The translations under genes were made by a program, and so were the position numbers. This document shows positions 1 through 12,800 of a stretch of DNA of 33,804 bases, in pieces. Source of the DNA: Veillonella sp. 3310 (GTDB taxonomy: Bacteria; Bacillota; Negativicutes; Veillonellales; Veillonellaceae); assembly GCF_003999875.1 (NCBI RefSeq), contig NZ_RQVJ01000009.1, positions 1-33,804 of the forward strand, read 5' to 3'. The first letter of the stretch is position 1. Each line of letters begins with the position of its first letter. The notes beneath the pieces are model-generated. The model was given only the letters and a program-made list of their open reading frames with translations. It made no database searches and was not told the origin of the DNA.

Positions 1-105
1 GCATAATGTTTGTTCGGGGGCACACCGTGCTCTTCTTGTGTTTGTGTGATTTAGGTAGTAAAGGATCGCCACAAAGGCTGCTACTCGTAATGGCGTTCCT
101 CTGGG
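1..105. repeat. Intergenic palindromic repeat, copy 1 (left part outside window)
   Basis: This stretch matches the right-hand part of two further copies in the window (22946-23084 and 31944-32074). Shared blocks are CATAATGTTTGTTC near the start, a right hairpin arm ending in CTCTTC at position 35, and then a conserved tail with CGCCACAAAGGCTGCTAC and GGCGTTCCTCTGGG. The left arm of the hairpin lies before the window start. A short open frame (6-191) runs through it but has no ribosome binding site and is not a gene. The repeat function is unknown. Confidence 0.8.
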
Positions 106-543
106 AAGTGCGCTTGTGGCGTTGTCATTTGCAAACTTGCGCTTTGCTTAGTTTGCTGTTAGTACATCTCTTTGATGATTTCTATTACTAGTTTAGTAAT
201 TCAGCTCATTGATCTATTTAAGTAGACAATGAAAAAGTCTAACACAGCCAATGCACACCTACATGAAAGAAAGATGAAGTAACTTGCTATTTTTACATCA
301 ACTATGCGTTTTAGTTATAGGGGGGGGTAGTGAGAGAGGTGTTGATAATGTTGTATACAAATACGGAAGAAATGACAGAATATGCTTAATTATTAACAAG
401 ATGAAAAGAATAAATCAAGATATGGGACTATGTATATAGTAGTGGTACGTAATTATACATTTTTGTGTGCAATGTAGTGCAGGAATGCTGAAAAACTAAG
501 GGCTCCAAATCTATATAGAATCGGTATGAATATAACAAATCGA
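106..543. other. AT-rich non-coding region upstream of the large adhesin gene
   Basis: I see no gene with a ribosome binding site here. The region is AT-rich and holds a run of eight G (320-327) and a palindrome TTGTATACAA (351-360) whose core TTGTATAC recurs at 593-600 and 643-650 downstream of the promoter. It ends at the predicted promoter of the adhesin gene. Confidence 0.6.
320..327. repeat. Homopolymeric G8 tract upstream of adhesin gene
   Basis: Eight consecutive G residues interrupt an otherwise AT-rich intergenic region, about 490 bases before the adhesin start and about 220 bases before the predicted promoter. In other bacteria such tracts can slip and change expression of surface proteins. 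Here the tract is not inside the promoter I predict, so such a role is only a possibility. Confidence 0.9.
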
Positions 544-572
544 TTGCATTCTATAGTGTTATTGTATATAAT
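544..572 (+). promoter_or_regulatory. Predicted sigma-70 type promoter of the 5517-residue adhesin gene
   Basis: TTGCAT (544-549) and TATAAT (567-572) are separated by exactly 17 bases. The -10 box is perfect consensus. The same two hexamers with the same spacing lie upstream of the second adhesin gene (17859-17887), which supports the call. Transcription would begin near 579 and give a leader of roughly 240 bases before the start codon. Confidence 0.75.
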
Positions 573-700
573 TTAAACAGAATGTAAGATGGTTGTATAC
601 TCACTCATGAAAACTTAGGTGAGTCCTTTAGTTTGCTTGGGCTTGTATACTTTCAAAATGAATCTTAATAAACGAATTTTTAAGTACATAGTACGTGTAG

Positions 701-739
701 CTATAACTTTCAAAAAGATAGTCGAAGTTATAGTTTTTT
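701..739 (+). promoter_or_regulatory. Terminator-like hairpin in the leader of the large adhesin gene
   Basis: The arms CTATAACTT (701-709) and AAGTTATAG (725-733) pair perfectly over 9 bases and are followed directly by six T (734-739). This is the form of an intrinsic terminator, but it lies between the predicted promoter and the start codon, 78 bases before ATG. A similar element sits at the same place before the second adhesin gene. It could be an attenuator of the adhesin mRNA, or the end of a short upstream RNA if a second promoter lies downstream. Confidence 0.65.
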
Positions 740-760
740 GTGTTTATAGGAACAAGAAAT

Positions 761-775
761 AATTAACAGTTAATT
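761..775. promoter_or_regulatory. Palindrome between leader hairpin and adhesin start
   Basis: AATTAAC and GTTAATT form a perfect inverted repeat around one central A, 42 bases before the ATG. It could be an operator or a small RNA hairpin. AT-rich palindromes of this size also arise by chance in such sequence. Confidence 0.35.
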
Positions 776-817
776 CATGTAACAAGTATAGATTAGTATC
801 GAAAGGTGAGGAATTAA

Positions 818-3800
818 ATGGCATTGAATCGTATTTATAAAGTTGTGTGGAGTAAAACAAAGGGCTGCTACGTAGTTGTATCAGAATTGGCAAAACGGGT
901 GGGCCGTAATAAGGCGAAAGCTATTGTGATTAGTTCTGCTGCCATGGCTATGGCGGTGAGTCCTGTGATGGTAAACACAGTAGGGGCGGCCATTAATAAT
1001 GCAGGCGCAGGTGACGCTACCAGTGTCGCTTTTGGAGGATCTTCATCAGCTGGTGGCCAAAATTCTGTTGCTATCGGGACTGAATCTCAGGCTACTCAGA
1101 ACAATGCAGTGGCGGTAGGTAGAAAATCAAAAGCTATAGGCGATAGTGCAACTGCAATAGGGCTTGATGCGCAAGCATCAGGGAGCTTGTCAGAGGCGAT
1201 TGGTGTTGCTGCTAAAGCAAGTGGTGAGAAAGCAGTGGCTATATCTGCTGGTAGTAATGCACAGGGAGACCGATCCCTCGCTATAGGTCAAAATGCTAGT
1301 ACAAGAAATGCTGATACGATTGCCTTAGGTACCAATGCAACGTCTACAGCTAGTTATGCGGTAGCCCTTGGACGAGGTTCACAGTCGAATGCGGACAGCG
1401 CAATTGCAGTGGGTAATACAGCACAGTCTACAGCGGACAGAGCTATTGCTATGGGTAAAGAAAGCAAGGCAACTGTAGCCGACACAATTGCTCTTGGCAC
1501 ATCCAGTGAAGCGAAGAAAAGCTTTGATGTTGTGATTGGTAAATCGGCCCAAAGCCGTGCTGAAGGTAGCGGACATAGTATTGCCCTAGGCTATGGAGCT
1601 ACTGCGGGAAGTGACAAAGGGGTTTATTCTGCTGATGGCGGTGGTAATGCTGGTGGTGTAGCTATTGGTGTAGGGGCTTTCACCGGCCTTAATAAGACGA
1701 ATAAAGCGATGAACTCTTCCGTGGCTGTCGGTGCAGGTGCCGGAACCGGATATCGTATGGTGGGTACAGATGGCATGCCGACGGGAAATGCTACAGATGC
1801 CGATGATAATGATACTGTGTTGGTGAAAGCCTTTGGTGGCACTAAAAGTACATTAAATAATTTTAAAGATTCTGGAACTGCGAAAGCTGACGGATTCTTC
1901 TCCTTCCAAGGCGTAGATATTAATGAAGGTACAGCCTTAGGTCGTAATACCCGTGCTATGGGTGACCAATCGGTAGCCATTGGTGCGCAATCTATAGCCG
2001 GTATGGGCTCTATCGTTATTGGTGGTAATGATATTCAAGCCTATGACGGAAAGAAATATTTTAAAGCAAAAAATCCTACTAGCGGAGAGGCCAAAGGTGT
2101 CAATGATTTTAATGCTGAGACAACACCTGGTACTGGGAAGAATGGTCAGCCTATTACGATTACCGCTAAATATAAGGAACTTGTAGGTGCAGAATTAGAT
2201 AGAAGTTATCGTGCTAGCTATGGCCAAGATGGTTCTACTGTTATCGGTATGCAGGCTCATTCTACTACTCCTTTAGGGGTAGCTATCGGTACAAACTCTA
2301 TTGTTAGAAAAGGTGCCTTTGGTGCTACAGCGATCGGTTCTGGTGCATCCGTAGTGGCGAATGCGGAGGCAGCAGTAGCCATTGGTATGGGCGCTGAAGC
2401 ACAAGGTAATTATGCCGTAGCGGCTGGTACAGCAGCTCGTGCCAAGGAATCTGCTGTAGCGGCTGGTTATACCGCTAATGCTGAGGTAAATGCCGTTGCG
2501 GTAGGTAATAAATCAGTGTCAAAAGCGTCTGCTGTTGCTGTTGGTGATGAATCTGAGGCAACGAACTCCTCTGTTGCAGTAGGTCAATTAGCAAAAGCTC
2601 AAAAAGTAGCGGACATTGCCGTAGGTCAAGGCGCTGTTGCCTCTGGTGAACAAGGTGCCATTGCGGTAGGTCTTGGTACACAGGCACAAGGTGACTCTTC
2701 CATCATGATTGGTGGATCGGAAATTACTAAAGTGGCGGACCAAAAAGTAAACTACCAAAAAGAGAAAAAAGATAAGCAAGGTCACACGGTCATCAAATCC
2801 ACTGAAAAAATAGAGACCGTTGGTGGAGAACAAGTTAAGCGTACCATCCGTTCTGTAGAAATGGAAACTACTCCGGGGACTATACAACAAGCCTATGGAG
2901 AATTAACGAATGGTGGCGTTTTAAACACAGCTACTTTAGATTATTCCTTGCCGGAGAATAAAAATGGACATGGTTCTATTTCTATGGGTGTTCACTCTTT
3001 ATCTACAGGTGACTTGGGGACCGCTATTGGTACTGGTGCCCGTGTGACGAAGTTAGGCGGCGTAGCACTAGGTACAGGGGCTGTTTCTGAATTACAAAAT
3101 GGTGTGGCTATCGGTACTGGTTCTAGAGCCGATGCAAACTCTATTGGTACTCGACAAACAGATATTTCCTATGATAAAGAGGGTAAAATTGTACCATTTG
3201 ATAGTAAAAAAGTAGCTTACACATTCTATTGGGCAGGTGGTACGAATACGTCTGAAGGTGACGTTGTATCCTTTGGTACACCAGGTGCAGAACGGCAGTT
3301 GAAAAATGTAGCGGCTGGTCGTATTGCAGATGATTCTACAGATGCGATCAATGGTTCTCAGTTAAACTCCGTTACAAAACGTATGTCCAGTGGTTGGGCT
3401 GTAGAGGCTGAAAAAGATAAAACTAGTTCCGGTGTATTGAAGTTAAATGGTACTGTTGCTACAGCGGGAACTGAAGTACATTCTACTGATGGTAAAACTA
3501 CAACACGAGAAAATCCAGGTACAGCTACAGGTCATGTAGATAAAGTGCGTCTCAATGATGAAGTGAAAATTCGTGTAGGCGATAACTTGGTATTACATCA
3601 AGAAGATGCATCTAGACCAGTCTATGAAGATCCAGATAATCCAGGTCGTCAAACAGGAACTCGTGTAACCTCTAAATTTACTTATTCCTTGAATCCAGAA
3701 TTAACGGGACTAAAAAGCGCTCAGTTTAAAAATGATGCAGGAGATACGACTACTATCAATGGAGCAGGGGTGACAGTAACTCCTGTAACTGCGGGGAAAC

Positions 3801-6800
3801 AACCTGTTTCTTTAACAACTGCAGGCTTGAATAATGGTGGTAATGCGATTTCTAATGTGGCAGGTAATTTACCGGAAACTAAAAATAATGATGCTACTAC
3901 AGGGGCAAGTAATGCTACTACATCTCAAGCAGCTCCAACATTAGGGAATGCTGCTAATCAAGTGAATCCGACCAATGCAGCCACTGTATCTGACGTGTTG
4001 AATGCTGGTTGGAATTTACAAGGTGATGGTGCAGCCGTAGACTTTGTGAAACCATATGATACGGTGAACTTTGTCAAAGGCGATGGCACATCTGTTACAG
4101 TGGAAAGTACAGATGGTAAAACATCTACTGTAAAATACAGTGTAAACCTTGGCGAGGGCTTGAAAAAAGACGATAACAACAATATCACTGTGAAAGCAGC
4201 GGATAAATCTTTAACCGTAGGAACTGACGGTGTTAAGGTCAACCCAGGTGATAAGTCGTTAAAAACAACAGATGCTGGTTTAACCGTTAATACAGCTGAC
4301 AAATCTTTAGAAGTAACTGATGCAGGATTAAAGGTCAAAGCTGGAGATAAAACGTTAACTACCGATGCAAACGGTTTAAAAGTAAATACAGGTGAAATTG
4401 AATCTGTTACTACTGGTGCTAATCCTGGTACTGTAAAAGTAAAAGATGGCGATACTGGTAAAGTGGCTACCGTAGATTCTGTAGTCAATGCTGTAAATAG
4501 TGCAGCATGGACAGCAACATCTGCAGCAACAGCCGCTGGTGAGTTAGGTGCAACACCAACAGATCAATCTGTGAAAGCAGGCGACAAAGTTACTTTTGAA
4601 GCAGATAAAAACATTAAGATTACACAAGCAGGTAGTAAATTTACCTTTGCTACTAGAGATGATGTATCTTTCAATACTGTACAAGTAGGTGGAGAACAAG
4701 GCCCTAAATTAAGTAAATCTGATGCGGGAGATTTAAAAGTATCTGGTCCTAATGGCACAGATCCAGTGAAAGTTACGAATGTAAAAGATGGTGAAATCTC
4801 TGCAGACTCCAAAGATGCTATTAACGGTAGTCAATTCCATAAACTAGCTAATAACACTATCCAATTAAAAGGCCAAACAGGGGATAGTGCTGCTACAGAA
4901 ACTAAGAAACAAGAGTTAAATAAAGAAAATGGACTTGCTTTCACTATTAAGTCTAGCGATGGTAGTTTGTTAGAAGTGAGTGCAGCAGATGATACAATCA
5001 CATTAAAACCAAAAACAGCGACCCTTACAACAGGAGCTGATGGAGTGCCAACAGCGAATACGACAGGCGGTAATTTAGTCACTGCTGATCAATTGGTGAA
5101 TACCTTAACATCCATGGGCTGGAAAGCAACAGCAGGTCGGGATGATAAGGGTACAGTGACAGATGCTACTGTAGCATTAATCAAAGCTGGAGACACTGTA
5201 ACTTTCAAAGCTGGCAATAATTTAGCGGTGAAACAAGATGGTAAAAACTTCATCTATTCTTTACAAAAAGAATTAACTGGTCTAACAAGCGCTGAATTTA
5301 AAAACCAAGCTGGTGATAAAACTGTCATTAACAATGATGGTGTAACAATCACACCTGTTACTAATGGTAAACAACCAGTATCTTTAACAAAAGATGGTTT
5401 AAATAATGGTGGTAACCAAATTGCTAATGTAGGCGGCAACTTAGATGGTGCTAAAACAGCTACAACTGCTCCAACTACAAAACATGATGGAGTAGACACA
5501 ACAAATCCAACGGCGAAAAACTATGTAAATCCAAATAATGCAGCTACTGTTGGTGACGTGCTACAAGCTGGCTGGAATTTACAAGGTAATAACACAGCTG
5601 TAGATTTTGTAAAACCATACGATACAGTGAACTTTGTAGATGGTGATGGCACAACAGTAAGTGTAAGCAATACAGATACGAAAACATCTACTGTGAAATA
5701 TAGTGTGAACCTTGGCGATGGCTTGAAAAAGGATGATAAGAACAATATCACTGTGAAAGCAGCGGATAAATCCTTAACCGTAGGAGCTGATGGTGTTAAG
5801 GTTAACCCAGGTGATAAGTCGTTAAAAACAACGGATGCTGGTTTAACCGTTAATACAGCTGACAAATCTTTAGAAGTAACTAATGATGGTTTAAAAGTTA
5901 AAGCTGGGGACAACACGTTAACTACCGATGAAAAAGGGTTAAAAGTAAACACTGGTACAATCGAACCTGTGACAACTGGTGCTAATCCTGGTACTGTGAA
6001 AGTAAAAGATGGCGATGCTGGCAAAATCGCTACCGTAGATTCTGTAGTCAATGCTGTAAATAGTGCAGCATGGACAGCAACATCTGCAGCAACATCAGCA
6101 GGTGAGTTAGGTGCAACACCAACAGATCAATCTGTGAAAGCAGGCGACAAAGTTACTTTTGAAGCAGATAAAAATATCAAGATTACACAAGCAGGTAGTA
6201 AATTTACCTTTGCCACTAGAGACGATGTATCTTTCAACACTGTACAAGTAGGCGGAGATCAAGGTCCTAAATTAAGTAAATCTGATGCAGGAGACCTTAA
6301 AGTATCTGGTCCTAATGGTACGGATCCAGTGAAAGTTACAAATGTAAAAGATGGTGAAATCTCTGCAGATTCCAAAGATGCTATTAACGGTAGTCAATTC
6401 CATAAACTAGCCAATAACACTATCCAATTAAAAGGCCAAACAGGAGATAGTGCTGCTACAGAAACTAAGAAACAAGAGTTAAATAAAAAAGATGGCATTG
6501 CTTTCACGGTTAAATCTAGCGATGGTAGTTTGTTAGAAGTATCCGCAGAAGGGGATACTATCACATTGACGCCAAAAACTGGTACCATTACAACAACAGA
6601 TGGCGTGCCAACAGAGGATACGACAAATGGTAAATTAATCACTGCTGATCAAGTGGTAAATGCCTTAAAAGAAATGGGCTGGAAAGCGATAGCAGATAAA
6701 GATGGCTCTGGTACTGTTGATGGTGCTGCTGCTACATTAGTTAAAGCTGGAGAAACTGTAACTTTCAAAGCTGGTGACAATTTAGCCGTTAAACAAAATG

Positions 6801-9800
6801 GTAAAAACTTCATCTATTCTTTACAAAAAGAATTAACTGGTCTAACAAGCGCTGAATTTAAAAACCAAGCTGGTGACAAAACTGTAATCAACAATGATGG
6901 AGTGACAATTACACCTGCTACTAATGGTAAACAACCAGTATCTTTAACAAAAGATGGTTTAAATAATGGTGGCAATCCAATTACTAATGTAACAAGCAAT
7001 TTAGTTAACTATACAGACCCTGAAGTAAATGGTGTACAACCAGCTAAAAATAGCTTGCGTAACCTTGATGATAATTCTGTAGCTAATACAAATGCTGCTA
7101 CTGTAGGCGATTTACGCAACATGGGTTGGATTGTGTCCTCCGATAAAACAACAGGTGCTAATGGAACAACAACTGCCACTGCATATTCTGAGGCAGTAAA
7201 AAATGCTAATGAAGTACGATTTGTCGGCGAAGGTAGTGCTATTGTATCTGGTAAAACAGAGGGTAATGTTCGGACTATCACTGTAAAAGTAGATAATCAA
7301 ACAGGTGTCAACAAAACTGTGACTCCTGTGAATTACACAAAAGCAGATGGTACTAAAGTATATCCTCAAGAAGTGGATAATGGAGATGGAACTAAGACGG
7401 TTAAATTCTTTGAAAATCCAGATGGTACAGGTAAAGAAATCCCAAGTACAGAAGTTATTACCTCTGTGAACGGACCAAAAGGAACAACCACTCCAGCGAC
7501 ATTGTCTAACGTAAAATCTAACCTTCCTGATACAAAAAATAGCGATACTGCCAATACAGCAGATGCGCCAAGCAATGCGACAAAATCTCAAGCAGCACCA
7601 AATACAACAGATAAAGCGGGAAATACATATGTAAATCCTAACAATGCCGCTACTGTATCCGATGTATTGAATGCAGGTTGGAATTTACAAGGTAATGGAA
7701 CTGAAGTAGATTTCGTAAAAGCATATGATACTGTTAACTTCATCGATGGCGAGGGTACAACCGCAACAGTGGCAAGTACAGATGGTAAAACATCTACTGT
7801 AAAATACAATGTAAATCTTGGCAAGGGCTTACAAAAGGATACTACAGGAAATACAATTTCTGTAAAACCAGCAGACAGTTCTTTAGTTGTTGATGATGCG
7901 GGCGTGAAAGTTAACACAGGTACAATCAATAATGTTACTACAGGTGACAAACCAGGTACTGTGGAAGCCAAGAATGGTGATGAAAATAAAGTCGCTACGG
8001 TAGGTAATGTTGTTAATGCTATCAACAATGCAGCATGGACGGCTACATCTGCGAAAACAAATGATGGAGAATTAGGAAAAGAAGCCACTAATCAACTTGT
8101 TAAATCAGGCGACAAAGTTACTTTTGAAGCGGATAAAAATATCAAAATTACACAAGATGGTAGCAAATTTACATTTACTACTAAAAATGATGTATCTTTT
8201 GACACAGTACAAGTAGGTGGAGATCAAGGTCCTAAGTTATCTAAAACAGATGCGGGAGATTTGAAAGTATCTGGTCCTAATGGTACGTCTCCAGTGAAAG
8301 TGACTAATGTAACATCTGGCTTAGATACATATGGAGATAATGTACCAGGTACAACAGATAAAAATCGTGGCCTAGTTGATTTATCCAAACCAGAAAATGG
8401 ACAACCAAAAGTAAGCGACAATACAGCCGCTACTGTAGGTGACCTACGTAATATGGGTTGGATTGTATCTGCCGATAAAAAGACAGGTGATTTGACTAAT
8501 GCGTACTCTGATACAGTGAAAAATGCGAACGAAGTGAAATTCGTAGGCGAAGGTACAGCTATCGTATCTGGTAAAACAGAAGGCGATGTACGTACAATCA
8601 CTGTAAAAGTAGATGACCAAACGTCTACGAACAATGCTGTAACACCTGTGGTATATACAGATAAAGATGGTAACCAAGTATATCCAACTGGCAAGAAAGA
8701 TAAAGATGGTAACCAAATCTTCAATACAAAACCAGATGGAAAAGGAACGGATGTAACAGGTCCAGTAAAAACGACTATCAATGGACCAAAAGGTACAGAT
8801 ACTCCAACTACATTATCCAATGTAGAAGGCAACTTAGAGGGGGCTAAAACAAATACAACAGCACCGACGACTCATGGGGCAGCGCCAAATACAGCAGATG
8901 CAGGGCAACCAAATTATGTAAATACACATAATGCAGCGACTGTAGGCGATGTATTACAAGCTGGTTGGAACTTACAAAACAATGGCACAGCGAAAGACTT
9001 TGTAAAACCATATGATACAGTAAACTTCGTGAACGGTGGTAATACTACAGCGGTAGTGACAACGAATGCAGAAGGTACTGTAAGCGATGTGACTTTCAAC
9101 GTAACAGGCTTGCCTGTGACATACACAACAGAAGATGGTGCACCAGTATCTAAAGTAGGAGACAAATACTACAAAGTTAACGATAAAGGTCAACTTATCA
9201 GTGATGCAGGTAAACCAGCAGTAGGCAAAAATAATGATGGTAAATTGGTTGATGAAAATAACAATGTAATTGAACCAATTGATACAACAAAACCATTAAA
9301 AACTGCGTTAGTTAATCCAACACCAGCAGGAGATAAACCTAATACAACAACGGCTACACAATTAGGCAATGTAACATCTGGCTTGGACAAATATGGTGAT
9401 CAAGTAAATAATGCTGATGTACCAGGAACAACGGACAAAAATCGTGGTTTAGTTGATTTATCCAAACCAGAAAATGGACAACCAAAAGTAAGCGATAATA
9501 CAGCCGCTACTGTAGGTGACCTACGTAATATGGGTTGGATTGTATCTGCCGATAAAAAGACAGGTGATTTGACTAATGCGTACTCTGATACAGTGAAAAA
9601 TGCGAACGAAGTGAAATTCGTAGGCGAAGGTACAGCTATCGTATCTGGTAAAACAGAAGGCGACGTACGTACAATCACTGTAAAAGTAGATGACCAAACG
9701 TCTACAAACAATGCTGTAACACCTGTAGTATATACAGATAAAGATGGCAACCAAGTATATCCAACTGGCAAGAAAGATCCAGATGGTAACCAAATCTTCA

Positions 9801-12800
9801 ATACAAAACCAGATGGAAAAGGAACGGATGTAACAGGTCCAGTAAAAACGACTATCAATGGACCAAAAGGAACAACAAGTCCAACATCCTTGAGTAATGT
9901 TAAAAACAACATTCCAGCAGTGAATGATGCTGATAAAAAGGTAACAAATGCTGATGGAACAGATAAACCAGATGCAGGTAATGTAGCAAACATTAACAAA
10001 GCTCCATTGACAGCAGAAGAAGCAGCGGACTTGTTGAAACCAACAACAAAAGATGCTAAACCAAATCCTAACTTCGTAGGCAACAATGCAGCCACAGTAT
10101 CTGACGTATTGAACGCAGGTTGGAACTTACAAAACAATGGCACAGCGAAAGACTTTGTAAAACCATATGATACTGTCAACTTTGTGGACGGTGGTAATAC
10201 AACAGCTGTGGTAACAACGAATGCTGCAGGTACTGCAAGCGATGTGACTTTCAACGTAACAGGCTTGCCTGTGACAAATACAATTACAGAGAATGGTAAA
10301 GAAGTTCCAGTGGTAAAAGTGGGTAACACTTTCTATCCAGCTAAGCCAGATGGCACACCAGATATTCAAAAAGGTCAAGATGGTAACCCAACGAATGGAT
10401 ACGTACAAGCCGACAATGGCAAAGTATATCCACGTGATGCGGTAACAATCACTAAGAACCAAGACGGTACGACAACAGTAACACCAAACACTGATGCAAC
10501 ACCAAAAACAGTGAATACTAACTTGGTAAATCCAAATGTGGCTAACACAACAGATAAGCCAGGTAACAATGTAAGCACTCCAAACCAATTAGGTAATGTT
10601 GCGAACGGTGCGAAAACATTTGAACCGGTAGATGGCAAAGTATTAGCTAACGATGGTAAATGGTATCCAGCAGATAAAGTAAGCGATAAAGGTACTCCAG
10701 AAGCAGGTGCTAAAGCAGTGGAAAATCCATTGGCTCCTAAAAACGCAGCAGGTGAACCATTAGTACAAGCAAAAGATGGTAAATGGTATAAACCATCGGA
10801 CTTACAACCAAATGGTACACCTACACCTACAGCACAACCACAAGATAATGTGATTAATAATAAAGCGGGTCTTGTAGACTTCAGTAACTCTAACCCTAAT
10901 AACGCTGCTACAATCGGCGATTTACAAAATATGGGTTGGGTAGTATCTGCACAAGGTAACAGCTACTCCGATCAAGTACGTAATACTAACGAAGTAAAAT
11001 TCGTAGGTGAAGGTACAGCATCTGTAACTGGTAAAACAGATGATAAAGGTGTTCGTACAATTACTGTGAAAGTAGATGACCAAGTATCCACGAATAACTC
11101 TGTAACACCTGTTGTTTACACAGATAAAGCTGGCAACACTGTATATCCAATTAAGGATGACAAAGGCAATGTTACATATCATACAACTCCAGATGGCAAA
11201 GGCGAAAATGATAAAGTCGTTCCAAATGGTGATGTAAATACATCTATTAATGGTCCTAAAGATGATCAAGGCAATACTCGTCCAGCATCCTTGAGTAATG
11301 TGAAAAATAACATTCCAGCAGTGAATGATGCTGATAAAAAAGTAACAAATCCTGATGGAACAGATAAACCAGATGCAGGTAATGTAGCAAACATTAACAA
11401 AGCTCCATTGACAGCAGAAGAAGCCGCGGACTTGTTGAAACCAACAACAAAAGATGGTAAACCAAATCCTAACTTCGTGGGCAACAATGCAGCTACAGTA
11501 TCTGACGTATTGAACGCAGGTTGGAATTTACAAAACAATGGCACTGCAAAAGACTTCGTAAAACCATTCGATACTGTGAACTTTGTAAACGGTGTGAACA
11601 CAACAGCCGTGGTGACTACATCTGAAGATGGAACTACAAGCAATGTGACATACAATGTAACAGGATTACCTGTGACATACACTACAGCAGATGGTACACC
11701 AGTATCTAAAATTGGAGACAAATACTATAAAGTTAATGAACAAGGTCAACCATTGGATTCCAATGGTAAGCCAGCTACGAAAATCAATGAAAATGGAGTG
11801 CCTGTTGGTGAAGATGGACAACCAATTTCTGAAGTTAATATTACAGATACTCCATTAACATCTAAATTGGTTAATCCAAATGCTAAAAATACAGATGCTG
11901 AACCAAATAAGAAAACGACAGACCCTGCACAATTAGGAAATGTAACATCTGGTCTAGATACGTATGGAGACAATGTACCAGGCACAACGGATAAAAATCG
12001 TGGCTTAGTTGACTTATCCAAACCAGCAAATGGAGATGCACCAAAAGTAAGCGACAACACAGCCGCTACGGTAGGTGATTTACGTAATATGGGTTGGATT
12101 GTGTCTTCTGACAAAACAACAGGTACAGATGGAGTGGCTACAGATACTGCATACTCCGAGCAAGTGAAAAATGCGAACGAAGTGAAATTCGTAGGTGCAG
12201 GTACTGCTATCGTATCTGGTAATACGGTGGACGGTGTACGTACTATTACTGTGAAAGTAGATGACCAAACGTCTACGAATAACTCAGTTACACCTGTTAA
12301 TTACACAAAAGCAGATGGTACTAAGGTATATCCTAAGACGGTGACAGATCCAAAAACAGGTAAAGAAGAAGTTAAATTCTTTGAAAATCCAGATGGATCT
12401 GGTGCAGAAGTTCCAAAAGGTGATGTGGTTACATCTATCAATGGACCAGAAGGTACAACAAGCCCAACGACATTGAAAAATGTGAAAAACAACATTCCAA
12501 ATGTGAATGATGGATCCAAAACAATTACAAATCCTGATGGTACAGAAAAAACAGGCGATGTAGAAAACATCAACAAAGCGCCATTAACAGCGGAAGAAGC
12601 AGCAGCATTGGCAAATCCAAAAACAAAAGATGGACAAACAAATCCTAAGTATATTGGTAACAATGCAGCTACAGTGTCCGATGTATTAAATGCAGGTTGG
12701 AACTTACAAAACAATGGTGCAGCTCGTGACTTTGTAAAACCATTTGATACTGTGAACTTTGTAAACGGTGTGAACACAACAGCCGTGGTGACTACATCTG

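Noticed and set aside
6-191. 61-codon frame at the window start
   Set aside because: It lies mostly in the intergenic palindromic repeat, lacks a ribosome binding site, and the other repeat copies do not keep a frame.
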